Below are positions 1 to 8,503 of a DNA stretch of 64,000 bases, piece after piece. Every line of letters starts with the position of its first letter. Within the stretch, counting starts at the first letter, position 1. The notes beneath the pieces are model-generated. The model did not search any database. It had not been told where the DNA came from and worked only from the letters and a program-made list of their open reading frames with translations. Origin of the DNA: Streptomyces luteogriseus (GTDB lineage Bacteria; Actinomycetota; Actinomycetes; Streptomycetales; Streptomycetaceae); the NCBI RefSeq assembly GCF_014205055.1, contig NZ_JACHMS010000001.1:3348001-3412000 (forward strand), in the 5' to 3' direction. Position numbers and translations under genes: made by a program.

Positions 1-857
<857 letters not shown>

Positions 858-892
858 GGCTTGGCTTCCTTCCGAGGGTTCCAGAAGCCGCA

Positions 893-934
893 CGGCCCCC
901 CTGAGCCGGTCGCGTGAGCAACTCAGAGGGGCCG
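893..934 (-). terminator. Hairpin between cdd and deoA (terminator or attenuator)
   Basis: The arms 893-905 (CGGCCCCCCTGAG) and 922-934 (CTCAGAGGGGCCG) pair over 13 bp with a single mismatch and a 16-base loop. The hairpin starts 9 bases after the cdd stop on the transcribed strand. There is no T-run, as is usual in Streptomyces. It could reduce read-through from the transporter/cdd genes into deoA. Function is inferred. Confidence 0.5.
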
Positions 935-942
935 CACGGAAA

Positions 943-1347
943 TTACTTGCTGAGGTGTTCCGGGCCGAAGGCCTGGGGCAGCATCTGAGACAGCGGCAGG
1001 ATCCCCGCGGGGGTCTCCAGCAGCATCTCCGGGCCGCCGAACTCGTGGAGCAGCTGTCGGCAGCGGCCGCACGGGACGAGTGTGTCGCCGTGGCGGTCGA
1101 CACAGGTGAAGTGCGTCAGCCGGCCGCCGCCGGTGTTGTGCAGCTCGGACACCAGGCCGCACTCGGCGCACAGACCGAGGCCGTACGAGGCGTTCTCGAC
1201 GTTGCAGCCGGAGATGATCCGGCCGTCGTCGACCAGGGCCGCCACCCCGACCGGGTAGCCGGAGTACGGGGCGTACGCCCGGGACATCGCGTCCCGGGCC
1301 ACCGCGCGCAGCTTCTCCCAGTCGACGGCCGGACCGGTGCCGGTCAC
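943..1347 (-). CDS. cdd: Cytidine deaminase
   Basis: Zinc-dependent deaminase converting cytidine/deoxycytidine to uridine/deoxyuridine, feeding the neighbouring phosphorylase. The protein has 134 residues, the usual size of the homotetrameric class. The zinc site is visible as CAEC (residues 60-63, with the catalytic Glu) and PCGRC (92-96). NVENASYGLGLCAE is the family substrate loop. The GTG start at 1347 overlaps the TGA of the upstream permease (GTGA), indicating translational coupling and pointing to this start. Assignment is secure. Confidence 0.96.
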   Translation of the reverse strand: MTGTGPAVDWEKLRAVARDAMSRAYAPYSGYPVGVAALVDDGRIISGCNVENASYGLGLCAECGLVSELHNTGGGRLTHFTCVDRHGDTLVPCGRCRQLLHEFGGPEMLLETPAGILPLSQMLPQAFGPEHLSK

Positions 1348-2609
1348 TTGCCCTGCCCCTTCCGGTACGGCAGCCCGTCCGCCTTGGGCATCCGCAGTCG
1401 CTGGGCCGACATGGCCAGGACCACCAGGGTGATGACGTACGGCGTCGCGGAGACGACCTGGTTCGGGACCTCGTCGGTGCTCGCGTACCAGGCGAACACC
1501 AGGGCGGCGACGACCGCGGTGATCATCGACGGGGCGTACTTCTTGCGGACCACGAGGAAGATCGCCCCGATGATCAGCAGCAGTGCGCCGAGCAGCAGCA
1601 GGGCGTGCACGTTGGCGGAGCCGCCGCGCAGGTTGAGGCTGTCGGTGTAGCCGAACAGGCCCGCGCCGAGGGCGAGGCCGCCCGGCATCCAGTTGCCGAA
1701 GATCATCGCCGCGAGACCGATGAAGCCGCGTCCGCTGACCTGGCCCTCCAGGTAGAAGGGGTTGGCCACGGTCGACAGGAAGACACCGCCGAGGCCGGCC
1801 AGTCCGCCGGAGATGACGACGGCGATGTACTTGTACTTGTAGACGTTGACGCCGAGGGACTCGGCGGCGACCGGGTTCTCGCCGCAGGAGCGCAGGCGCA
1901 GGCCGAACGCGGTGCGCCACAGGATCCACCAGGTTCCGGGGATCAGCGCGATGGCGATCAGGGTCAGCCACGACACGTTGGTGACGAGGCCGCCGAGCAG
2001 GCCCGCGATGTCGGAGACGAAGAACCAGCCCTGGCTGTTCAGGTCGCGCAGTGCGTCGGACAGCCCCGGCACGGTGAAGTGGCCGAGGGAGTCGACCGCC
2101 GGGGACTGCTTGGCGGAGCCGCCGGTGTGGCCCTCGAAGGCGAGGGGCGCGAGGTAGCGGGTGGCGCCGAGCGCGAGGATGTTGATGGCCACACCGGAGA
2201 CGATGTGGTTGACGTTGAAGGTGACGGTCACGAGGGCGTGCAGCAGACCGCCGATCGCGCCGCCGAGGATGCCGACCAGGACACCGGTCCACGGGCCCCA
2301 CTGGAAGCCGGCCCAGGCGCCGAACCAGGTGCCGAGGATCATCATGCCCTCGAGGCCGATGTTGACCACGCCCGCGCGCTCGGCCCACAGGCCGCCGAGA
2401 CCGGCGAGGCCGATCGGCACGGCGAGCTGGAGCGCGGTGGACATCTGGCTGACGTTGGTGATGCCGTCGGCGCCGGTGATGAGGCGCACGATCGAGGTGA
2501 GCGCCAGGCCTCCGGCGATGATGAGCAGCAGGACGGGCCACGACAGGCGGCGGCCGGTCGGCGCCGCGGGCTGCAGCGTGGGCTGGTTGACGTCGGTCGC
2601 GGTGGTCAT
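1344..2609 (-). CDS. Nucleoside ABC transporter permease (YufQ/NupQ type)
   Basis: Inner-membrane permease of a BMP-type nucleoside importer, 421 residues. After a short cytosolic tail it shows about nine to ten hydrophobic segments and the family motifs LWAERAGVVNIGLEGMMI and AIFGNWMPGGLALGAGLFGY, typical of BPD_transp_2 permeases. The ATG at 2609 has a strong AAGGAGGTG Shine-Dalgarno and overlaps the stop of the preceding permease gene (ATGA). The downstream cdd overlaps its stop. The ATPase-permease-permease order with BMP lipoproteins upstream matches the Bacillus guanosine/nucleoside system NupNOPQ. The exact nucleoside range cannot be read from sequence. Confidence 0.92.
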   Translation of the reverse strand: MTTATDVNQPTLQPAAPTGRRLSWPVLLLIIAGGLALTSIVRLITGADGITNVSQMSTALQLAVPIGLAGLGGLWAERAGVVNIGLEGMMILGTWFGAWAGFQWGPWTGVLVGILGGAIGGLLHALVTVTFNVNHIVSGVAINILALGATRYLAPLAFEGHTGGSAKQSPAVDSLGHFTVPGLSDALRDLNSQGWFFVSDIAGLLGGLVTNVSWLTLIAIALIPGTWWILWRTAFGLRLRSCGENPVAAESLGVNVYKYKYIAVVISGGLAGLGGVFLSTVANPFYLEGQVSGRGFIGLAAMIFGNWMPGGLALGAGLFGYTDSLNLRGGSANVHALLLLGALLLIIGAIFLVVRKKYAPSMITAVVAALVFAWYASTDEVPNQVVSATPYVITLVVLAMSAQRLRMPKADGLPYRKGQGK

Positions 2610-3724
2610 CGGCCAGCCACCTCCTTCGTGTTCTGAGCGCCGAGGACGTGTCCGGCGGCGAGTTCGGCGCCGACGCGACGCTGCTGGCGGCGCAGACCCC
2701 ATTCGCGGACGGCCTCGTAGGAGACGACGACCGAGAGGACGATCAGGCCCTGCATGATGACCGCGATCTCCTTGTCGTAGCCGTGGAAGTCGAGCTCGGG
2801 CGAGGCCTTGTCGAGCCAGGCCCACAGCAGGGCCGCGAAGGCGATGCCGACGGGGCTGTTGCGGCCGAGCAGGGCGATGCCGATGCCGAGGAAGCCGATG
2901 CCGGTGGGGAAGTTCAGGCTGTAGGTGTGGGTGTCGCCGAGCAGGATCGGCAGGCCGGCGAGGCCCGCGATGCCGCCGGAGATCAGCATGGCGCTGAGCA
3001 CCATGCGCTTGGGGTCCACACCGCTGGCCGCGGCGGCGGTCTGGGAGGCGCCGGAGGCGCGCAGGTCGAAGCCGAAGCGGGTGCGGTTCAGGACGACCCA
3101 GTAGCCGATGCCGAGCAGGACGGCGAGCAGCACCAGGCCGTAGATCTCACCGGCCGCGCCCATGGGGATGCCGGGAATCCAGCCGGACTCGTGCATCTCG
3201 CCGGTGGTGTTGTTGTTGCCGACCTTCACACCGAAGACGTTCGGCAGCCACAGGTAGGCGATCACGGAGGTGGCGATCGCGTTGAGCATGATCGTGGCGA
3301 CGACCTCGCTGACGCCGCGGGTGACCTTGAGGACGCCGGCGATGCCGGCCCAGAAGGCGCCGGTGAGGACCGCGGTCAGGAGCAGCAGCGGGACCTGGAG
3401 GGCGGCCGGCAGAGCGACGTGGGCGCCGACGATCGCGGCCAGCATCGCGCCGAGCTGGTACTGGCCGTCGACGCCGATGTTGAACAGGTTCATCCGGAAG
3501 CCGATGGCCACCGAGAGCGCCGCGATGTAGTACATCGAGGCCTGGTTGATGATCAGCACCTGGATGTCGGAGAAGCCCAGCTGCTCGAACATCAGGGCGA
3601 ACGGCTCGAAGGGGCTCTTGCCCGAGGCGAGCAGCACGATCGCGCTCAGGACGAAGGCCACGGCCAGCGCGATGACCGGTCCGGCCACCGCGAGGAGCAG
3701 GCGCTCCTTGTCGAACTTCTTCAT
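2606..3724 (-). CDS. Nucleoside ABC transporter permease (YufP/NupP type)
   Basis: Second membrane subunit of the importer, 372 residues. It begins [20 protein letters not shown] and contains GFRMNLFNIGVDGQYQLGAM, the counterpart of the NIGLEG loop in the partner permease, plus multiple transmembrane helices. It probably heterodimerises with the product of 1344-2609. The ATG at 3724 shares its first base with the TGA of the ATPase gene (TGATG), and its own stop overlaps the next ATG, so the three transporter genes form one coupled unit. Confidence 0.92.
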   Translation of the reverse strand: MKKFDKERLLLAVAGPVIALAVAFVLSAIVLLASGKSPFEPFALMFEQLGFSDIQVLIINQASMYYIAALSVAIGFRMNLFNIGVDGQYQLGAMLAAIVGAHVALPAALQVPLLLLTAVLTGAFWAGIAGVLKVTRGVSEVVATIMLNAIATSVIAYLWLPNVFGVKVGNNNTTGEMHESGWIPGIPMGAAGEIYGLVLLAVLLGIGYWVVLNRTRFGFDLRASGASQTAAAASGVDPKRMVLSAMLISGGIAGLAGLPILLGDTHTYSLNFPTGIGFLGIGIALLGRNSPVGIAFAALLWAWLDKASPELDFHGYDKEIAVIMQGLIVLSVVVSYEAVREWGLRRQQRRVGAELAAGHVLGAQNTKEVAGR

Positions 3725-5295
3725 CAGCGGGCCTCGTCTTCACCAGACTCGGGGGCGTCGGCCTTCGAGATCTCGGGGGTTTCGTCGTGCTCGAGGTGCC
3801 CGGTGGCGGCACCGGTCATGGCCGAGCCGAGCTCCTCGGGGGTGATGGTGGCCGGGTCGGCGTCCGCGACCAGCTTGCCGTTGTAGATCACGCGCAGCGT
3901 GTCGGACAGGCCGATCAGCTCGTCCAGGTCGGCGGAGATCAGCAGCACGGCCAGGCCCTCGCGGCGCGCCTCGCGGATGTGGTCCCAGATGGCGGCCTGG
4001 GCGCCGACGTCCACGCCCCGGGTGGGGTGCGCGGCGATGAGGAAGCGCGGCTTGTGGCTCATCTCGCGGCCGACGATCAGCTTCTGCTGGTTGCCGCCGG
4101 ACAGGGAGGCGGCGGTGACGTCGATGCCGGGGGTGCGGACGTCGTACTCCGTCACGATCCGGCGGGTGTCCTCCTGGGCCGCCTTCGGGTCCAGCCAGAC
4201 GCCCTTGGCGAGGGGCTTCTCGGTGACGTGGCCGAGGATGCGGTTCTCCCAGAGGGGTGCCTCCAGGAGGAGGCCGTGGCGGTGCCGGTCCTCGGGGATG
4301 TAGCCCATGCCCTGCTCGCGGCGCCTGCGGGTGGGCCAGGCGGTGATCTCCTCGTCGGCGAGCCGGATGGTGCCGCTGTCGGCGGACCGGAGGCCGATGA
4401 GGGCGTCGACGAGCTCGGTCTGGCCGTTGCCCTCGACACCGGCGATGCCGAGGACCTCGCCCGCGTGGATGGTGAAGCTGATGTCGTCGAGGAGGGCCTT
4501 GCCGCCGGGGGCCGCGAGGCGCAGCTGGTCGACGCTGATGACCGGGCGGTCGGTGACCGTGGACTCGGCCGTCTCGGGCGTGGGCAACTCGCTGCCGACC
4601 ATCATCTCGGCGAGCTGACGGGGCGTCGTCTCGGCGGGGACGGCCGTGCCGACGGTGGTGCCGCGGCGGATGACGGTGATCTCGTCGGCGACCGAGAGCA
4701 CCTCGCCGAGCTTGTGCGAGATGAAGATGACCGACAGGCCCTCGGCGCGCAGTTCGCGCAGGTTCGCGAAGAGCGCGTCGACCTCCTGCGGCACGAGCAC
4801 GGCGGTCGGCTCGTCGAGGATGAGGGTGGTGGCGCCGCGGTAGAGGACCTTGAGGATCTCCACGCGCTGGCGGGCGGCGACGCCGAGTTCCTCGACGAGG
4901 AGGTCGGGCTTGACGTCGAGGCCGTAGCGCTCGGAGAGCTCCTTGATCTTGCGGCGGGCCTTGGCGCCGATGCCGTAGAGCTTCTCGCTGCCGAGGACCA
5001 CGTTCTCGAGGACCGTGAGGTTGTCGGCGAGCATGAAGTGCTGGTGGACCATGCCGATGCCGCGGACGATGGCGTCGGCCGGCGACGAGAAGGTGACCTG
5101 CTCGCCGCCCACGGCGATGGTGCCCTCGTCCGGCTTCTGCATGCCGTAGAGGATCTTCATCAGCGTGGACTTGCCGGCGCCGTTCTCGCCGACGAGGGCG
5201 TGCACGGTGCCCTTGCGGACGCTGAGGTGGATGTCGTGGTTGGCCACGACTCCGGGGAAACGCTTGGTGATCCCGGCGAGTTCGACGGCGGTCAC
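3724..5295 (-). CDS. Nucleoside ABC transporter ATPase with two nucleotide-binding domains
   Basis: Energy-coupling subunit, 523 residues, with tandem ABC domains as in sugar and nucleoside (RbsA/NupO-like) importers. The first domain has Walker [13 protein letters not shown] near residue 37 and Walker [11 protein letters not shown]. The second has a degenerate P-loop [14 protein letters not shown] but an intact signature [14 protein letters not shown]. An asymmetric pair is normal in this family. The start taken is the GTG at 5295 ([16 protein letters not shown]); no better in-frame start was seen between it and the operator-like site at 5371-5383. The C-terminal ~30 residues are acidic and non-conserved. 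Confidence 0.94.
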   Translation of the reverse strand: MTAVELAGITKRFPGVVANHDIHLSVRKGTVHALVGENGAGKSTLMKILYGMQKPDEGTIAVGGEQVTFSSPADAIVRGIGMVHQHFMLADNLTVLENVVLGSEKLYGIGAKARRKIKELSERYGLDVKPDLLVEELGVAARQRVEILKVLYRGATTLILDEPTAVLVPQEVDALFANLRELRAEGLSVIFISHKLGEVLSVADEITVIRRGTTVGTAVPAETTPRQLAEMMVGSELPTPETAESTVTDRPVISVDQLRLAAPGGKALLDDISFTIHAGEVLGIAGVEGNGQTELVDALIGLRSADSGTIRLADEEITAWPTRRRREQGMGYIPEDRHRHGLLLEAPLWENRILGHVTEKPLAKGVWLDPKAAQEDTRRIVTEYDVRTPGIDVTAASLSGGNQQKLIVGREMSHKPRFLIAAHPTRGVDVGAQAAIWDHIREARREGLAVLLISADLDELIGLSDTLRVIYNGKLVADADPATITPEELGSAMTGAATGHLEHDETPEISKADAPESGEDEAR

Positions 5296-5370
5296 CGATT
5301 CGTTGACCGCCGCTCCGGCCGGAGGGCTGCTGGACGCGTTGATGGCGCACTCTCCTGGGGACGGGGGCCG

Positions 5371-5383
5371 TCTACGCGCGTAG
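5371..5383. promoter_or_regulatory. Operator-like palindrome, copy 1 (upstream of the ABC ATPase)
   Basis: TCTACGCGCGTAG contains the perfect 12-bp palindrome CTACGCGCGTAG. It lies 76 bases upstream of the ATPase start. Near-identical sites occur in front of both BMP lipoprotein genes and share the core ACGCGCGTAGA or its complement. It is probably the binding site of a nucleoside-responsive repressor encoded elsewhere. This is inference from recurrence and position. Confidence 0.6.
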
Positions 5384-5464
5384 CGCCCCTACGGCATACA
5401 AAGGGGACGACGCCCCGCGGCAACGGGGCACGAGGAGCAGCTCCCCGTACCCCGTCGAGCGGAC

Positions 5465-5481
5465 GTAACCCCGGGGGTTAC
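5465..5481 (-). terminator. Short hairpin after the first BMP lipoprotein gene
   Basis: GTAACCCC and GGGGTTAC flank one base, giving a 7-bp stem with a 3-base loop. It starts 24 bases beyond the lipoprotein stop. A second small hairpin (GCCCCG 5412-5417 with CGGGGC 5424-5429) follows. Together they may act as a weak or partial terminator before the ABC ATPase gene. The stem is short, so confidence is modest. Confidence 0.4.
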
Positions 5482-5505
5482 CGCCTGCTTCGAGGCAGTC
5501 GCTCG

Positions 5506-6552
5506 TCAGCTGCTCTTGACCTTGATCTCGCCGCTGATGATCTTCTCCTTGGCCGTCTTGATGGCTGCCTGGAGCTCGGCGTCGTCCGCGAACTTCGGGT
5601 TGGAGTTCGACAGGCTCACCTCGCCGGTCTTCAGATCGCCACGAACGATACCGGTCTCGGGCTTGCCGTCCTCGACCGACTTCGCCAGGTTGTACACCGC
5701 CTTGGCGACGTCCTTCATCGCCGAGGTCAGGATGGAGTCCTTGTACTTGGCAAGGGCTTCCTGCTGGTACTGGTCGGAGTCGACACCGATGGCCCACACC
5801 TTGTTGGCGGCGGCGGCCTCGATGACACCCTGACCGGACAGACCGGCGGCCGCGTAGACGACGTCGGCCTTCTTCTCGATCTGACCCTCGGCAGCCGTCT
5901 TGCCCTTGTCGGGGCTGGCGAAACCGCCCTCCTCAGCCGTCTGGGTGAGGTACTGCGAGAGCACCTTGACCTTCGGGTCGGTGTCCTTGACGCCCTGGGC
6001 GAAGCCCGCCTGGAACTTGTGGATCAGCGGGATGTCCACACCGCCGACGAAGCCGACGACCTTCGACTTGGAGGTCTTGGCGGCGGCGACACCGGCCAGG
6101 TAGGAGGCCTGCTCCTCACTGAAGACCAGGTCGGCCACGTTCTTGGTGTTGATCGTGGCGTCGTCGACGATGCCGAAAGTGGTGTCCGGGAACTTCTCCG
6201 CGGCACCCTTGACGGCCGCGGCGTACGCGTAGCCGACACCGATGACCGGGTTGTGGCCCTGCTTGGCCAGGGAGACCAGGCGCTGCTCCTTGTCGGCGTC
6301 AGTCTCGCCCTCGGTGGGCTCCACGTCGGCCGTCTGGTACCCGAACTCCTTCTTCGCCTGCTCCAGGCCCGCGTAGGCGGCGTCGTTGAAGGACTGGTCG
6401 CCCTTGCCGCCGACGTCGTAGGCGATGGCGAGACCCTTGTCGCCCTTCGAGTCGGACGACCCGGAGGTCGAGGTGCCGCCGCAGGCGGAGAGCGCGAGGG
6501 CCAGGGAGGCGGTCGCTGCGCCTGCGACCGTGATCCGGGAAATCCGGCGCAT
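5506..6552 (-). CDS. BMP-family nucleoside-binding lipoprotein 1
   Basis: Extracytoplasmic substrate receptor of the nucleoside ABC importer (PnrA/Med/BMP family), 348 residues. It has a lipoprotein signal MRRISRITVAGAATASLALA followed by lipobox LSAC (Cys near residue 24). The mature domain starts at GLAIAYDVGGKGDQSFNDAA, the family hallmark, and includes EEQASYLAGVAAAKTSKS and GFVGGVDIPLIHKFQAGFAQ. It is closely similar along its whole length to the gene just upstream, so the two are a tandem duplication. An operator-like site sits 79 bases upstream of the ATG. Confidence 0.93.
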   Translation of the reverse strand: MRRISRITVAGAATASLALALSACGGTSTSGSSDSKGDKGLAIAYDVGGKGDQSFNDAAYAGLEQAKKEFGYQTADVEPTEGETDADKEQRLVSLAKQGHNPVIGVGYAYAAAVKGAAEKFPDTTFGIVDDATINTKNVADLVFSEEQASYLAGVAAAKTSKSKVVGFVGGVDIPLIHKFQAGFAQGVKDTDPKVKVLSQYLTQTAEEGGFASPDKGKTAAEGQIEKKADVVYAAAGLSGQGVIEAAAANKVWAIGVDSDQYQQEALAKYKDSILTSAMKDVAKAVYNLAKSVEDGKPETGIVRGDLKTGEVSLSNSNPKFADDAELQAAIKTAKEKIISGEIKVKSS

Positions 6553-6630
6553 GTGTGGGTGCTCCTGTCGTACAACGAGGTCGCACAGCGCCGGGACGGT
6601 TCAGCTTCAGCGCTGGCTTCGCCGCAGATT

Positions 6631-6643
6631 AACGCGCGTAGAC
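6631..6643. promoter_or_regulatory. Operator-like palindrome, copy 2 (upstream of BMP lipoprotein 1)
   Basis: TAACGCGCGTAGA shares the core ACGCGCGT and one AGA arm with the copies at 5371 and 7931. The conserved block here extends to ATTAACGCGCGTAGAC. It lies 79 bases upstream of the lipoprotein ATG and probably overlaps the promoter or leader. The regulator is not identified in the window. Confidence 0.6.
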
Positions 6644-6775
6644 CTGCCTGAAAACCCCTTCTGTCCACCTTGTTATGCGCCCGTGCCCAAGCCATCACCC
6701 GGACCTGGCCGGGGCGTTGCCGACCGCAAACGGGGCGTGGCGCTGGGTGATCCGGTCGGGGAGGCCGGGAAGCAC

Positions 6776-6811
6776 GGAGCGGGCGGACACCCTGGGGTGT
6801 CCGCCCGCTCC
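6776..6811 (-). terminator. Strong terminator between the two BMP lipoprotein genes
   Basis: A perfect 16-bp stem, GGAGCGGGCGGACACC (6776-6791) with its complement (6796-6811), closed by the 4-base loop CTGG. It starts 21 bases after the stop of the upstream lipoprotein gene. It implies that the two paralogous lipoproteins are separate transcription units, consistent with each having its own operator-like site. Confidence 0.85.
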
Positions 6812-6832
6812 GCGTTGGTCCCACCGGCCCGC

Positions 6833-7876
6833 TTACTCGGTGTTGACCTTGATGGTTCCGTTGTTGATCTCTTCCTTGGCCTTGTTCACGGCGTCCTGGA
6901 GGCCCGGGACCTTCGCGTACTCAGGGTTGGACTCGGAGAGCCCCACACCGTTGACCTTCAGGTCGAAGGTCTTCGTGCCGTTCAGCGGCTTGCCGTCCTT
7001 GACCGACTTGGACAGCGCGTAGACCGCTCCGCCGACGTCCTTGAGCGCGGACGTGAGGATGGAGTTCTTGTACGGGGCCAGAGCGGCCTGCTTGTACTGG
7101 TCGGAGTCGACGCCGATCGCCCAGACCTTCGCCTTGGCGGCGGCCTCGATCACACCCTGTCCGGACAGGCCGGCGGCCGCGTAGAGCACGTCGGCCTTCT
7201 TCTCGATCTGGCCCTCGGCGGCGGCCTTGCCCTTGTCGGGGCTGGCGAAGCCGCCCTCCTCGGCCGTCTGGGTGAGGTACTGCGACAGGACCTGCACGCC
7301 GGGCTTGGTGTCCTCGACACCCTGCTTGTAGCCGGCCTCGAACTTGTGGATCAGCGGGATGTCCACGCCGCCCACGAAGCCGACGACGTCGCTCTTCGTG
7401 GCCTTGGCGGCGGCGACACCGGCGAGGTACGAGGCCTGCTCCTCGGCGAAGACGAGGGAGGCGACGTTCTTGGCCTCGACCACGGAGTCCACGATGCCGA
7501 AGGTGGTGTCCGGATACTTGGCGGCCGCGGCCTTCAACGCCGGGCCGTAGGCGAACCCGACGCCGATGACCGGGTTGTAGCCCTGCTTGGCCAGCGACGC
7601 CAGACGCTGCTCCTTGTCGGCGTCCGTCTCGCCCTCGGTGGGCTCGATGTCGGCGGTCTTGTAGCCGAACTCGTCCTTGGCCTTCGTCAGGCCGGCGTAG
7701 GCGGCGTCGTTGAAGGACTGGTCGCCCTTGCCGCCGACGTCGTACGCGATCGCGACGCCGCGCTCGCTGCTGTCGCTGTCGCCGCTGTCACTGCTGGTTC
7801 CGCCGCAGGCCGTGGCGACGAGCCCGAGCGACGCGACCCCCACCGCGACACGGGTCAGTTTGGAAATCCGACGCAT
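6833..7876 (-). CDS. BMP-family nucleoside-binding lipoprotein 2
   Basis: Second receptor of the same family, 347 residues. The ATG at 7876 is chosen because it begins a clean lipoprotein signal (MRRISKLTRVAVGVASLGLV, lipobox VATAC) matching the paralog; the frame is open further upstream but that part is arginine-rich and not signal-like. The mature part repeats the motifs VAIAYDVGGKGDQSFNDAAY, GFVGGVDIPLIHKF and DVLYAAAGLSGQGVIEAAA. It is followed by a strong terminator and preceded by operator copy 3. Two receptors for one transporter may widen the substrate range; that is inference. Confidence 0.93.
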   Translation of the reverse strand: MRRISKLTRVAVGVASLGLVATACGGTSSDSGDSDSSERGVAIAYDVGGKGDQSFNDAAYAGLTKAKDEFGYKTADIEPTEGETDADKEQRLASLAKQGYNPVIGVGFAYGPALKAAAAKYPDTTFGIVDSVVEAKNVASLVFAEEQASYLAGVAAAKATKSDVVGFVGGVDIPLIHKFEAGYKQGVEDTKPGVQVLSQYLTQTAEEGGFASPDKGKAAAEGQIEKKADVLYAAAGLSGQGVIEAAAKAKVWAIGVDSDQYKQAALAPYKNSILTSALKDVGGAVYALSKSVKDGKPLNGTKTFDLKVNGVGLSESNPEYAKVPGLQDAVNKAKEEINNGTIKVNTE

Positions 7877-7930
7877 CTGAAGTTCCCCATTCTCCAAAGC
7901 CCCGCGATGGGTGCTCGGTTCGGCGCACAT

Positions 7931-7943
7931 TAACGCGCGTAGA
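7931..7943. promoter_or_regulatory. Operator-like palindrome, copy 3 (upstream of BMP lipoprotein 2)
   Basis: TAACGCGCGTAGA is identical over 13 bases to the site at 6631-6643 and lies 55 bases upstream of the lipoprotein ATG. The conserved block extends to ATTAACGCGCGTAGAC. Recurrence in front of three transcription units of one pathway is the main evidence that it is regulatory. Confidence 0.6.
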
Positions 7944-8216
7944 CACTCCTGGGAACGGTTCGCCGCGGGGCCGTTATCCATTCGTGCCGATGGCCGGTTA
8001 CGCCCTTGTGAACCACGGGATCGAACGGGGTCGAAAGGTGTACTCGGGGACACGGCGTGTGCCTACCTCGTGACGCGCACCAGGCTGCCGTGGGGATGCG
8101 TCGCTCGCAACCGGAGGCTCCGCCGGGTGGGCGGTTGCTGGACCGGGCGGGGCGCCGCCCGGGTCGGCCTCGGGGGGCGGGGTTGTCTGCCTCGTGCGGC
8201 GCCGTGGTGGCTGGGT

Positions 8217-8469
8217 GCGCAGTTCCCCGCGCCCCCAAAAGCCCGTGCCGCGCCCGTGGCTCGTCGCGCAGTTCCCCGCGTCCCCGACGAACCCGTGCCG
8301 TCGGTGCGCAGTTCCCCGCGCCCCTGGGAGCCCGTGCGGCGCCGTCGTGGCTCGTCGCGCAGTTCCCCGCGCCCCTAAAAGCCCGAGCCGCGCCGTCGTG
8401 GCTCGTCGCGCAGTTCCCCGCGTCCCCGACGAACCCGTGCCGTCGTGGCCGGGTGCGCAGTTCCCCGCG
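8217..8469. repeat. Six-copy direct repeat array (GCGCAGTTCCCCGCG)
   Basis: The 15-mer GCGCAGTTCCCCGCG occurs at 8217, 8266, 8306, 8357, 8408 and 8455, each followed by variants of CCCC(N)nAGCCCGTGCCG or CGACGAACCCGTGCCG, giving a period of 40-51 bases. The same element (complement GCGGGGAACTGCGCG) is dispersed in Streptomyces intergenic regions and recurs once in this window at 35272-35322. Here it fills the stretch between the M20 gene stop (8504) and the upstream region of BMP lipoprotein 2. I see no convincing gene in 7950-8500. Confidence 0.85.
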
Positions 8470-8503
8470 CCTCCGACGAACCCGCGCCTCCGAGAGGGGG
8501 CGT

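Noticed and set aside
943..2541. 532-residue minus-strand frame covering cdd and part of the permease
   Set aside because: Only the last 134 codons (cytidine deaminase) are real; the rest is an Arg/Pro-rich out-of-frame reading of the permease gene.
3787..6651. 954-residue plus-strand frame
   Set aside because: Antisense to the ABC ATPase and lipoprotein genes; Gly/Asp/Val-rich shadow typical of high-GC DNA.
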